Part shown: positions 1 through 13,065 of the stretch, in pieces
Numbering within the stretch: the first letter of the stretch is position 1
How the letters are laid out: each line of letters begins with the position of its first letter
Origin: Penaeus vannamei
Lineage: Eukaryota; Arthropoda; Malacostraca; Decapoda; Penaeidae
Reading direction: 5' to 3'
NCBI RefSeq assembly: GCF_042767895.1
Contig: NC_091557.1
Span: forward strand, 35,575,885-35,639,884
Length of the DNA stretch: 64,000 bases
Made by a program: the position numbers and the translations under genes
Notes under the pieces: model-generated
What the model was told of the DNA's origin: nothing
Seen by the model: only the letters and a program-made list of their open reading frames with translations
Database searches by the model: none

Positions 1-2268
1 CGTTCCCGGAGACTTCGGTAGCAGGAGAGTTCGTCGTTGGCACTCCTCATGATGTCATGCCTGCTGAGGACTTCATTGACAGCCGTTTCGAAGTCCTTAC
101 GGACGTCTTCGAAGAAGGAATCAGAGAAGAACTGACCCTTCGAGGAGATGGGAAGCCACTGGTCGTCCACTGCGTCCTTGCTTGATTGTGTGCTTTCTAG
201 AAGCGAGCTTCCGCTTTCACAGATTCTACTATTGGCGCCTTCCTGGTTTTCTTCACTTGTAATTTTGTTTGCGAGTGACGATGTCGCTTCAGTCCTTCTG
301 GTAGATGTATTCTGATACTGGGAACGAAAACTCTGCTGTTCTGATTTGGATACCTTTGTGAGAGTTCGTTTTCCTTCTGTGTTTTGAGATGAAGTCTGGG
401 AAACCTGAGATGTTGACGCTTCAGAAACCGCACTGGCCTTCGATCCCGATGTTGTCTGATTGAAGAAAATAGAGATTATTGAACTGTGTTTAAAGAACTA
501 TACCAAAAGTTGTTTGCAATCCATAATATAAAATGAGATGAGTGAAAATGCTTTGCAGACTTACCTTTGGTACAGTAACGGTGAGGATGCCGTCAGATGA
601 CATCCCGGACGTCACGGTGTCGGCGCTCACGAGTCCTGGGAAGCAGAAACGGCGGAAGAAACTCTTGCTGGACACGGAATCGTCTCGCTTGATCTCCAAA
701 TTGCCTTCGATTGTTAGCTCATTCTCGTCCACCACCTTGACCTTGACGTCGCCTTCCTTGAAGTCTTGTGCGTCCACCACAATCTAAATTCATTTGAAAA
801 TTTTCTTAATATTAATTCACACACATGGATGCAACAACATGAGTTTATGAATCGATGGATTATTTACCTGATAAAATGAAGTCAAATGTATCAGTACTGA
901 ATGCTCTTTCAACTGACCTTATAACACTGGTGGTCCTCGCTGAAGGCGACGGCTTGGTTCTCTTCCTGCAAGTTCTGCTTTCGCAAGTTCCTGTACATGT
1001 TCATGTGGTCGCTCGCAGAGTCCACTTGTCCCCACTCTTTGAGGACTTGGTCGACGGCTTCTTGGAATTGCTTTCGAGTGTCCTGGAAGAAGGAATCGCG
1101 GAAGAAAGGCCCTCTTTCCGAAATGGGAAGAAGGTGGAAGGAAGCAAGTGGGTTGGCCTGCGTCGAATCGCTCGAGTCCTGCGTGTTCTGAGACTCCGTC
1201 GACTGAGTCTGATCCTCTTGCACTTTCACTTCAGACGATCTTGATGTTTTCCCTTCGACACTAACTTGTTTTATTTCGACGTTGTTGGTGATGTTCGTAT
1301 GAGTCTTTGTAGCATCTGCAGACTTTTTGTGCGAGGCAGTAATTTTGATAGTTTGGCCCTCCTTGTTGTTTGTCAAGGAAGTCTGGAAGAAGAATTTCAT
1401 GTAAATGAAGGTTCCTTGTCTGTAAAAAGTTCTCAGATAATGCAATGCGCAGCCTATAAATGATTGTATTCAGTCCATTTTGACAGCTTTTATCACGTAC
1501 CTTCTTTGGAACAGTGACAGTAAGAACTCCATCTGCCGACATGGACGAGGACACAGCGTCTTCGCTCAAGAGACCCGGGAATGAGAAGCGTCGACAGAAA
1601 GTCTTCTTCGAGACGGCGCCATCTTGTCGCTTTTCGACGCTGCCTTCGATCACCAGTTCGCTGTCGTCCACCACCTTCACCTTGATGTCGCCGTCCATGA
1701 AGTCGCGCACGTCAATCACGACCTGGAAAGTCAGCTCATTATTGCATCTTTAAGGAATTCATTCGTACAACCAATATACAACAGATGACGATACGTATGT
1801 ATCACCATAAGATAAATCATTATTGTGGAAGCCACTTACCTGATGCGACGTTTTGTCTTGGCTGACGGAGAGAGCCTGAGTCTCTTCCGTGAGGTTGAGA
1901 TCTCGCATTCGTCTGTAGGAGAGAAGGTCGTCCTCGAAGGGTGAGCGTGAATCCCACAGATCCAGCATGTCTCGCACGGCCGTATCGAACTGCTGGCGGA
2001 GATTCTCGAAGAAAGAGTCGTGGTGGAAATGACCCCGTGAGGTGATGGGCAGCATAACCTCTCGGTCAGCCTGGTTTTCAAGGAGGGAGATGCGTGCCTG
2101 TGGCTGATCACTGTTCGTGGCTGTTTTGCTTTCACTGGCAATTGCACTGTTGTGGGATGAAGACGTTTTGACTGTGTGGAAGGAACTGCTGGTCGTGAAG
2201 GCCTTGCTGCTTGCGCTGCTTGAGTTCTCCTCAACGTGAGAAGAGAAGTGCTTCTGAATTGGGGCCAT
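1..2268 (-). CDS. Triple alpha-crystallin-domain small heat shock protein, left copy (partial, 3' end beyond window)
   Basis: Seen: exon 1 1840-2268 (ATG at 2268, MAPIQKH start), exon 2 1501-1722, exon 3 918-1382, exon 4 565-783, exon 5 from 455 past the left edge. All introns are GT-AG and phase 0. Exons 1, 3 and 5 each carry a low-complexity Ser/Thr/Gln linker, then an LPI(S/T)xxGxFFxDSFFxDxRKxF-type motif and a helix with YRxxR. Exons 2 and 4 (74 and 73 aa) are complete ACDs with FCRRF or FFRRF (the first Arg aligns with alphaB-crystallin R120) and SADGVLTVTVPK or SSDGILTVTVPK. The third ACD exon should lie just outside the window, by comparison with the neighbouring copy. Family knowledge: sHSPs are ATP-independent holdase chaperones, usually with one ACD. 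Exon 3 here is 465 bp and in frame, unlike the sister copy. The triple-module reading rests on clean splice signals and preserved frame; a transcript would settle it. Confidence 0.85.
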
Positions 2269-2388
2269 TTTGCTCTTTCTGTATACAGATAGATCAAGAA
2301 GCTTTTGAAAGCGGAGGATCGTTGATTCGCGGTGTGTTCGCTGCAAGTGTTAGCGTAGAAGTAACTGGCGGGTCAGACGAACCGCCAC

Positions 2389-2497
2389 CTTTTATGTGTC
2401 CCGACTTGGAGCGACGCCCACCGCCCAGGCATACCTGATGATGTCATGGCGCGTTCCTTTCCCTCCCTCGCACTGTGAGAAAATTCTGGTTGATTCG
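2389..2497 (-). promoter_or_regulatory. Heat-shock-type promoter of the left triple-ACD gene
   Basis: TATA-like CATAAAAG (minus strand) at 2389-2396. An upstream heat-shock-element-like stretch at 2478-2497 reads aGAAaaTTCtgGTTgaTTCg on the plus strand: three good pentamers and one degraded. The spacing matches the perfect element of the neighbouring copy. Confidence 0.55.
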
Positions 2498-2589
2498 TTA
2501 TTCCTTTTGTTGTGTATCAATTTGTTTTTGATATGACATTCATATTCCCAATATGGTAAAGATGGAGTTGCTATATGCCTGTAGCAGAC

Positions 2590-2750
2590 GCGATAATGAC
2601 GGGATGCTTATTATTAGTATTATTGTTATTATTGTCATTATTGTTATTATTATTATTACCATTATTATTATTATCATTTTATTATCATTATCATTATTGT
2701 TGTTGTTATCATTATTATTATCACTATCATTATCATAATTCCTTCTTATT
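2590..2750. repeat. (ATT)n-rich degenerate microsatellite
   Basis: ATT/ATC trinucleotide tract beyond the promoter of the left triple-ACD gene. Hydrophobic reading frames across it are translations of the repeat. Confidence 0.9.
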
Positions 2751-3396
2751 CACGATCTACAATATATTTACCATTAATAATCCTTGTGTTAGATGTCAAA
2801 TTTTCTATATCTGATATATATCCTGATTAACAATGATTACATATTACCATCTATTTGGAACCCTCGTTTGTTCATTCAAGTGGTACTACAATGCCATTCC
2901 TTGGCAAGATATACAGTTAAGAAATCGGACAGAAGGTAGGTTATCTCCACGTTTTCCTCCAGATCTCACAAAGAAATCGAAGAAATCTGATCCCGTTTGT
3001 TGTAGGGTGAATCATTCCTTCTGACCAAATATGGACGGATTCCTTTTGACCAAATTTGGACGACGAAGTTTATTGTGATCCTTGATGACCTTATATAAAC
3101 GTTTACATGAATATAGCGGTTGTATCACTCGACGCATGATTATGTTACACGACATGGAACCATAAACACACATGCATACATATATGTATACATTACATAC
3201 ATGCATCCATGCAGTACTTACATGTATATATATACATATATGCACGAGATGTATACGTACATACACACACCACACATGCGCACGCACGCACACACACACT
3301 CTTACAGATACACACATACACACTCACACACACGCACAAACACACATGTGTATGTCTTTATGTGTGTGTATGTGGGCGTGTTTATATGCATGATTG

Positions 3397-3462
<66 letters not shown>

Positions 3463-5113
3463 AATGTAAATATGTACACAACCACGCAGACACACATATA
3501 TATCACATATAATGTTTTGGCAGAGGATCTCATTTTCTTCACGTTTGCCTTTGTCTGCTTGTGTTGTTACACACATTGTAGCATAATTTTGTATTGTATG
3601 AGGTCATCTTTGCCGCCACTGTGGATTAGCGAGACCCCTCTTAGGTCACAGCAATTTTTTTCTTGAATAGCGGGCGTCTGGTCATAATGAAATGTCGGTG
3701 GGAGGAAAAAAAAGAGAAAAAAAAGAAAAAAGAAAATCCCCAGCACCAAAATAAGACAAGTATACCTCCTACCTTCCAAAGATCAGAAGTAAAGGAATGT
3801 ATCAGTTCCAGCCTCACCTGGAGGAAGTACAATTCTGTCTTACTGCAAGTCTTCGAGGAGTTGAATGAAAACAGACAAATACTTCTTCAACCAGAATTTG
3901 ATATTTTGGAAATCAAAATCAGAAATATTCAAGATAGAGTATAGATATGACATGGCAAATGAGAGTAAGATATTTTCGCCAAATATATTTTATTTTTGTT
4001 TTGAGGACGGGAGAAACGATACCATACACAATGAATCATAGACAATTTGATTTGTATTGATTTTTTTGCTATTTTTTCGCGGACGTCACAATATCGGTGG
4101 GAAATTAGAATAAAAAAGATTCGGGATTTTCATTTTTTTCATTTTCCTTGAAATAAATGTCGTCTGACCCGATATTCAAAAGAATTGCTGTGACCTTACC
4201 TCCAAACCATGGCCTTAATTCATTAATGATCTTAATTATTTTTTGCGTTGAAAATAGACATTAATTTTCCATGTTCCATTTCCTTCTATTGTTAACAGAC
4301 ACCAGGTATATAGCAAAATATAATTGTAAAATAAATAATAGGAAATGAAGAAGCAAGGGCTTTTGTCCTTACAAGCTAAATCCCTGCCTTTATATATAGA
4401 AATATATATGTATATACATACATGCACACACACACACGCACACACGTGTGTGTGTGTGTGTTTGGATACTTCTGCGATTCTGAATTTTATTTCCTTTCAT
4501 ATTCAACGTAAAGAATCACAAGAACATCAACATGGTTCTGTGAAGCTGTGAAGTCTAAAGTTTCACTGGGGTTTGATGACTTTTGGTCCATTACATCGTA
4601 ACGGAAATCACAAACGTTTTTTTTTTCTTATCGGGTTATCTGGTGCCAGACAAGTGCTAACTCTGCAGCTTTCTTCTTGAACAGAGGATATTAGAGACTG
4701 CTACTTATTTGTTCAAGAATGTTTCTTAAAGAGGTATTTTTGTATTGCACGGTATATATGTATATCTATGCATGCTTCTGTAGCATGGCAACATGCCATG
4801 CACAAGAGCCTGTAGCATGTGCATCGTTGTATAACTTTGGCAATGCGTATTCTGAGCATAAGGAATATCACCAGAAATACAAGTATAACGATAGAAAACC
4901 ATTCATAAAGATTACATATATGATATAATATAGGTTAGGTAAAATGCATTATAGACAAATATATTTTATTTCATATGAAAATAGATTCAGAAAAAATATA
5001 TCGCAATTCAGGTCTATAAATATCAACAATAAACAACTCCATCAACAACGTCTGTAACATATGATTCCCTTATCATTGTAAAGGATTCGTTGAAGCTTTC
5101 AGTGACCCAATTT
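2751..5113. other. Intergenic region with compound microsatellite
   Basis: Separates the two triple-ACD genes. It holds a (CA)n/(TA)n block at about 3160-3510, an A-rich patch near 3705-3735 and a short (CA)n/(GT)n patch near 4425-4460. A minus-strand AATAAA (plus-strand tttatt 4965-4970), about 145 bp past the stop of the downstream copy, is a plausible polyadenylation signal. No other gene is supported. Confidence 0.7.
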
Positions 5114-7761
5114 TTAAACCTTGGGCGCAGTGATGGTGAGGACACCGTCGGAGGACATGGCGGAGGTGACAGCATTCATGTCCACTGCGCCAGGAAGAGT
5201 GAAGCGTCGACAGAAGCTCTTGCTTGACCTTAAGGTTCCGTCGTTCTTCTCCGCACGACCTTCCACCACCACCTCCTTGTTGTCCACCACCTTCACTTTG
5301 ACGTCTTCGTTCATGAAGTCGTGAACGTCCAACACTACCTAATTAGGATATAAGCAACTATTAGTATTATTTAACGTAAGACATACTGCGAAGACAGGTT
5401 AATTCTAATGTTCATTTGAGATCATATTACTTCACCAAGATGTCATATGCTCACCTTAAATCCGTGTTGATCTTCCGTGGTCTTCATCGCCTGAGTCTCA
5501 TCCTTGAGCTCACGTTCCCGGAGGCTACGGTAGCAGGAGAGTTCGTCGTTGGCACTCCTCATGATGTCATGCCTGCTGAGGACTTCGTTGACAGCCGTTT
5601 CGAAGTCCTTACGGACGTCTTTGAAGAAGGAATCAGAGAAGAACTGACCCTTCGAGGAGATGGGAAGCCACTGGTCGTCCACTGCGTCCTTGCTTGACTG
5701 TGTGCTTTCTAGAAGCGAGCTTCCGCTTTCACAGATTCTACTATTGGCGCCTTCTTGGTTTTCCTCACTTGTAATTTTGTTTGCGAGTGACGATGTCGCT
5801 TCAGTCCTTCTGGTAGATGCATTCTGATACTCGGAACGAAAACTTTGCTGTTCTGATTTGGATACCTTTGTGAGAGTTTGTTTTTCTTCTGTGTTTTGAG
5901 AGGAAGTCTGGGAAACCTGAGATGACGCTTCAGAAACCGCACTGGCCTTCGATCCAGATATCTGATTGAAGAAAGTAGAGATTATTGAACTGTGTTTAAA
6001 GGACTATATCAAAAGTTGTTTGCAATCCATAATATAAAATGTAATTAGTGAAAATGCTTTGCAGACTTACCTTTGGCACAGTAACAGTGAGGATGCCGTC
6101 AGATGACATCCCGGACGTCACGGTGTCGGCGCTCACGAGTCCTGGGAAGCAGAAACGGCGGAAGAAACTCTTGCTGGACACGGAATCGTCTCGCTTGATC
6201 TCCAAATTGCCTTCGATTGTTAGCTCATTCTCGTCCACCACCTTGACCTTGACGTCGCCTTCCTTGAAGTCTTGTGCATCCACCACAATCTAAATTCATT
6301 TGAAAATTTTCTTAATATTGATTCACACACATGGATGCAGCAGCATGAGTTTATGAAGCAATGGATTGTTTACCTGATAAAATGAAGTCAAATGTATCAG
6401 TACTGAATGCTCTTTCAACTGACCTTATAACACTGGTGGTCCTCGCTGAAGGCGACGGCTTGGTTCTCTTCCTGCAAGTTCTGCTTTCGCAAGTTCCTGT
6501 ACATGTTCATGTGGTCGCTCGCAGAGTCCACTTGTCCCCACTCTTTGAGGACTTGGTCGACGGCTTCTTGGAATTGCTTTCGAGTGTCCTGGAAGAAGGA
6601 ATCGCGGAAGAAAGGCCCTCTTTCCGAAATGGGAAGAAGGTGGAAGGAAGCAAGTGGGTTGGCCTGCGTCGAATCGCTCGAGTCCTGCGTGTTCTGAGAC
6701 CGTCGACTGAGTCTGATCCTCTTGCACTTTCACTCCAGACGATCTTGTTTTTCCTTCGACACTAACTTGTTTCGTTTCGACGTTGGTGGTGTTCGTGTGA
6801 GTCTTTGTAGCATCTGCAGACTTTTTGTGCGAGGCAGTGATTTTGATAGTTTGGCCCTCCTTGTTGTTTGTCAATGAAATCTGGAAGAAGAATTTCATGT
6901 AAATGAAGGTTCCTTGTCTGTAAAAAGTTTTCAGATAATGCACCGCCAGTAAATGATGATTGTATTCAGTCCATTTCGACAGCTTTTATCACGCACCTTC
7001 TTTGGAACAGTGACAGTAAGAACTCCATCTGCCGACATGGACGAGGACACAGCGTCTTCGCTCAAGAGACCCGGGAATGAGAAGCGTCGACAGAAAGTCT
7101 TCTTTGAGACGGCGCCATCTCGTCGCTTTTCGACGCTGCCTTCGATCACCAGTTCGCTGTCGTCCACCACCTTCACCTTGATGTCGCCGTCCATGAAGTC
7201 GCGCACGTCAATCACGACCTGGGGAAAGGAACATGTATCTATTAATAACAAAATATTATGTCAGAGACACAAACAACTGATTTCCTCCGTAATAAGTTCA
7301 ACAACAGTAAACTGCATGTGAACGACATTTACCTGGTGAGAGTTGTCGTCCTGCTTGACGGAAAGAGCCTGAGTCTCTTCCGTGAGGTTGAGGTCTCGCA
7401 TTCGTCTGTAGCAAAGCAGGTCGTCCTCGAAAGGTGACCTGGAATTCCACAGGTCCAGTGTTTCCTTTACGGCATCATTGAAATGCTCTCGGAGATCCTT
7501 GAAGAAGGAGTCATGATAGAAGTGACCTCGTGAGGTGATGGGCAGCGCGACCTCTCGCTCTCCGTCTCTGTCGAAGTGGGTGATGCGATTCCTTGGACTG
7601 TCACGGTCAGAGGCGATAGCACTGTCACTGCCTGTTATGCTGCTGTTTGAAGTGCTTGTTGTGGCTGTGTTAAAGCAACTGCTGGCTGTGAAGGTCTTGC
7701 TGGTCGCTCTGTCTGAATTCTCTTCAGTAAAAGATGAAATGTGCTTCTGAATTGGGGCCAT
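5114..7761 (-). pseudogene. Triple alpha-crystallin-domain small heat shock protein, complete copy with frameshift in exon 3
   Basis: Six exons with phase-0 GT-AG introns: 7333-7761, 6997-7218, 6424-6880, 6071-6289, 5455-5961 and 5114-5338 (TAA 5114-5116). Modules 1, 2 and 3 each pair an N-terminal motif exon with an ACD exon of 74, 73 and 74 aa. The third ACD ends at SSDGVLTITAPKV. The intact frame would give about 686 aa. Exon 3 is 457 bp against 465 in the left copy. Two 3-bp gaps are harmless, but a 2-bp gap after 6700 (gagac|cgtcg versus gagactccgtcg) shifts the frame, and translation then stops at 6425-6427. As read, the product would end after ACD1 and part of linker 2. Exons 4-6 remain open, so the lesion is recent, a polymorphism or a sequence error. 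The promoter is intact. I call it a pseudogene only because of this lesion. Confidence 0.75.
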
Positions 7762-7883
7762 GCTTGCTCTTGAGGCTTACAGCTGAGAAATATAAAGAAC
7801 GTTGGCTCAGGGAGTCCGAAGCTGCAATGTGTTCACTGCGAGTGTTGCCGAAAGACTGTATGCTGAGAAGTGCCTCGCGCCAA

Positions 7884-7993
7884 GTTTTATGTGCCGGAGT
7901 TTGGACCGACGCCCATACCCCCACGCGTATAGAATGACGTCATGGCAGTGTCCGATGCCTTCTGCTACGGGTGAGAACGTTCTGGAATCTTCG
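7884..7993 (-). promoter_or_regulatory. Heat-shock promoter with a perfect four-unit HSE
   Basis: Plus-strand 7974-7993 reads aGAAcgTTCtgGAAtcTTCg: four contiguous perfect HSF pentamers. A TATA-like CATAAAAC (minus strand) lies at 7884-7891 and a TGACGTCA CRE-like site at 7935-7942 between them. About 120 bp separates the TATA from the ATG at 7761. Confidence 0.75.
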
Positions 7994-8079
7994 ATCTCGT
8001 TCTGCGATTAGTGATAATAAAGAACTGTGATAACCTAAATAACTCACATATAACATCAGTTTTTACAACAGTTAAGCAA

Positions 8080-8562
8080 ATAATGACAGCAACGGCTGGT
8101 TAGGATGATACTGAAAATCATAGTAAAGTAGGTAATACTGATGATAATGATTAGGATGATGACAGTGAAGATACTGCTAATGATGATAATAATGATAATA
8201 ATTACAATAATCCTAATAATCACGAGAATGATAGCAATGATAATAGCAATAATAGCAATAACAAGAACAGCAATAATAATAATAATCATAATAATAGTAA
8301 TAATAATGATAACAACATAAACAAACTGATAATGATAATAATGGTAATAGTAAAACAGTAATAATAATGATGATTATCATATTGATGATAATAATTACAA
8401 TAATGATAATAATAATGGCAGTAATGATATTAACTATAATGGTGAAAATGATAATGATAATATAATAATAATATGATGTTGAAAATGATAATCATCATAC
8501 TAATAAGAGTAACAATAACAACAACAATGATGATAATAATGATAACGATAATATTGATGATG

Positions 8563-8640
<78 letters not shown>

Positions 8641-8930
8641 TGATACATAATAATTATAAAAATAATAATGACAATGATAATGATAACAATCGCGATGATC
8701 CCAATAATGATTATCATATTGTAATAATAGTAATAATAACAATGATAATAATAATAACGATAGTAGTAGTTATGATAATAATAATATTGTTAATAATTAT
8801 GACAATAATGACAATAATAATAATGATGACAATAATACTAAAAATAACAATAATAATGATGGTGGTAGTAAAGAATGATAATGATTGTGACGAAATGGCA
8901 ATAATAATAAAAGGGAATTAGACAAGTAAC
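8080..8930. repeat. (AAT)n/(GAT)n degenerate trinucleotide microsatellite
   Basis: About 850 bp of AAT/GAT/AAC triplets with a purer (AAT)n core near 8565-8640. No coding signal; reading frames are repeat translations (poly-Ile, poly-Asn/Asp). Confidence 0.9.
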
Positions 8931-9159
8931 AGTACTCATTCGAGTTGCAAAAAGTCGTTGCAGCAATTTCTGCCAATATCAATATTACTGCGATTTGCCG
9001 TCTAATTATTCTTACAATATTCCTAAAAAAACGCATTTTAACAACATAGTTTTACATGTCATGTCATGATAAAATGATAGGGAATCTCTTAGCACACTAT
9101 TGTTTTTTTTATATTTGTGATATGAGATGTTGAAAAGTGGACTAATCCATTCATTCATA

Positions 9160-9203
9160 CACACAAACATAAACACACATACACACACACACTCACACAC
9201 ATA

Positions 9204-9288
<85 letters not shown>

Positions 9289-9363
9289 TTACACACAGAC
9301 ACACACACACACACACACACACACATAAACACTCACACACACATACACACACACACACACATA

Positions 9364-9460
<97 letters not shown>

Positions 9461-9470
9461 TTACACACAG

Positions 9471-9504
<34 letters not shown>

Positions 9505-9505
9505 A

Positions 9506-9548
<43 letters not shown>

Positions 9549-9565
9549 CTATATATCTATATCTA

Positions 9566-9600
<35 letters not shown>

Positions 9601-9641
9601 ATATATATATCTATATCTATATATCTATATATATATCTATA

Positions 9642-9725
<84 letters not shown>

Positions 9726-9745
9726 TTTACACACAGACACACACA
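9160..9745. repeat. (CA)n/(TA)n/(CTAT)n compound microsatellite
   Basis: Alternating blocks of (CA)n, (TA)n and (CTAT)n. The segment 'TACATTTACACACAGACACACACACA' type recurs three times, so larger blocks of the tract have themselves been duplicated. Confidence 0.95.
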
Positions 9746-10718
<973 letters not shown>

Positions 10719-10720
<2 letters not shown>

Positions 10721-10801
10721 ACGTCATGTGGCACGGCAAGGTGGTGGGCGGTGGCCAAGTCGCGCCCTATAAGTATCTCGCGTTCCGACAGCGTTCTCAG
10801 T
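10719..10801 (+). promoter_or_regulatory. Core promoter of the single-ACD plus-strand gene
   Basis: TGACGTCA at 10719-10726, a GTGGGCG box, TATAAG at 10768-10773, and an arthropod-type initiator TCAGT at 10797-10801, about 30 bp downstream of the TATA. The AAGTCGCGCC sequence before the TATA resembles the AACTCGCGCC found before the TATA of the array genes. No convincing HSE was seen. Confidence 0.6.
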
Positions 10802-10883
10802 CACAGCTCGTTCAGTATTCGGATAAACTACACGTCCGCTTGCATCTGTCTTTAGTGTGTGTGTGTGTGCGTGTACAAACAAC

Positions 10884-11932
10884 ATGGCTCCGATTCAGAT
10901 GTACGTCCCATCCCCTGTGCAGGAACAATCCGGCTCAGCGAGTGACCGCATTGGCACATTTGGAGGCTTTGAGGAACGTAATTCGCACGAAAACCATAGG
11001 CCTACTTTTAGCGAGGACAACCAGTGCTACAAGGTTAGTTGAGAGATGTCTATTATTATTATGAAACTTTTAAGGAAGCTTTTTCATAAAGCCAAGTAAA
11101 AACAACAACAAATCTTTGGTTCAGGTAGGTGTTTTTTTTAATAGATTTAAATATATTTAAACTGACATTTAAATTCAAATTCTAAATCTTAGATGACTGC
11201 TATATCGAGATGATGCGTGCTCGCTCTGTGCAATATCGCCGGTGCAGTATCGCTCAGCGTGCTTTTTTTTTTTTTTTTTTTGAAAACCATGGTTATAGAG
11301 TTATGGTAGACGGTTATTTAGCGATAAGAATGTTTGAGTCGGCAAAAAATACGGTCGGTCGAGTTGCCAGAACCAAAGGTATTTTTTACCTTGGTCTAAA
11401 ACAAACTTGGCGAAACAGGACCTCACTTTCTCCACAACCTGTTCTCGCTTCGGTTGCAATGTATGAGCACGTCATGTAAGATCCGACCCTATTGCTTTGT
11501 TTACACTACAACCTCGGATGTCTCCTGCTCCTGTCCAGATCGTGGTGGACGTGGAGGCCTTCATGGAGAGCGGCGTGAGGTTCGACGTGGTGAACGAGAA
11601 CGAGCTGATCATCGAGAGCTGCGCGGAGAACGGCGAAGGGAACTCCGCCTCGAGGAAGGGCTTCTACCGCCGGTTCCTCTTCCCGAGCCTCGTCAGCGTT
11701 GATACTGTGCGGTCAGTGTTGTCCCGCGACGGCCTCCTCACCATCACCGTAGCTAAGAAGGTCAGTGAAACAGTATTATTAAACTTTTATTCCTTCCACG
11801 TGGGTGATATTGGAATTAGGAAGAACATATTTAGATCAGGATTTCTCATGTTAATAATATTAACTTATGAGTGTCATAATTTTATCTCTCCGACAGGTAA
11901 CATCTGATTTAAGCACTGGAGACATTTCATAG
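10884..11932 (+). CDS. Short single-ACD small heat shock protein lacking the N-terminal motif
   Basis: Three exons: 10884-11033 (50 aa, MAPIQ start), 11539-11760 (74-aa ACD) and 11897-11932 (VTSDLSTGDIS, TAG). Junctions are AAG|GTTAGT, CAG|ATC, AAG|GTCAGT and CAG|GTA, all phase 0; total 135 aa. The start matches the MAPIQ start of the triple-ACD genes. The end of exon 1 (SEDNQCYK) matches the end of their second motif exon (SEDHQCYK). The intervening FFxDSFF motif and helix are absent. The ACD keeps YRRF and the DGLLTIT motif. Exon 2 is strikingly GC-rich at third positions compared with the AT-rich array genes. Chaperone activity is inferred from the ACD. Loss of the N-terminal region may change oligomer size. 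It is the only plus-strand sHSP before the inversion. Confidence 0.75.
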
Positions 11933-12861
11933 TTTAAGAAAATGGATTGAACACAAATGCAAAATTAGAAGGCTCGTCTCGTGTGCGCCGAACACTGAAG
12001 ACGCCGGCGAATGGACTCGCCGGAGATGGAAAAGACCTCCTGAGGAAGAAGACCTTGGGAAAATCCTCACGAGGAAAGAGCTTTGTAAAAATCTTCGCCA
12101 GGCATTCCTGTCGATGTTATTCTCAGGAGCATTTTTTACTTATGGCCAAAACACCAGACTGGAAGGTGCCGGATTTTTTGCAGGTGCGATGATGTAATAT
12201 CTGAACAAGTGCGGATGCGTGATAATTGCGCCTCCTAAGTGCGCAAAGCCGGCCAGATTCATGTCACGTGCGATTCAGTTAAAAAAATAATCTAATTGCG
12301 CTGATTACGAAAGACGATTATCGAGTCCAGTCCTCGGTTACAAATGCGCATGATAACGAATACTGACAGACATGTAAGGAAGGTGACATCCTTTAACATC
12401 CTTACCAGACTGGCCAGAGAAGGACTGAACTGCACGGCTTTTCATACAGAAAGACTAGAATGCAGATCTGCGCAATTCATTTCAGAATTTCATGTTTTAT
12501 TAAATGTCTTAATAGGAAAGACAAGCTTGTACTAGATTCGCTTCGGGTTGGTGGAATTCTGGGATGAGGAAACACGTGCACACCAGAATAACCACAGCAA
12601 GACAGATTTCCGCGATGGCTGTTGTAAAGATATTCTTACCACACTGCCTGTAAGGCTTCATTTCCATTCAATGATGGCGTTCTATAATAAAATCATGATA
12701 GACCTGATGTTTTCTTTTTTCTTCTCCTAATTCTCCGTTGTATACGCATAAATGCATACACACTTACAAAAGCATTCACACACACACATGCACATACACA
12801 TATTTATATCATGTTAACAGCACATATTTAGAGGACAAATGAAAACAGTTTATATATATAC

Positions 12862-12935
<74 letters not shown>

Positions 12936-13065
12936 AACAGGCATTTAATACATTGATATATATTTAGCAAAATAAATACCCTAAATGTATTGAATAATAT
13001 CCCTTCTAATCTGATAATCTAGATTTTATATCAAAACATTGTCATCCTGTCTACGATTCCTCTTT
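11933..13065. other. Intergenic region
   Basis: The 3' flank of the short sHSP gene, with a (TA)n tract near 12850-12935. The stretch 11970-12180 is open in one frame but matches nothing I recognise and shows no splice context. Confidence 0.6.

Noticed and set aside
3120..3512. Long reading frames of alternating His-Thr, Tyr-Ile or Cys-Val, also at 9.1-9.9, 15-15.6, 19.7-20, 32.6 and 48.4 kb
   Set aside because: They are direct translations of (CA)n, (TA)n and (GT)n microsatellites on both strands.
11255..11281. Poly-T tract considered as a retroposon tail within the intron of the short sHSP gene
   Set aside because: No flanking target duplication or SINE body could be identified.
11947..12192. 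81-aa basic frame downstream of the short sHSP gene
   Set aside because: No promoter, splice or homology support; lies in the probable 3' flank.
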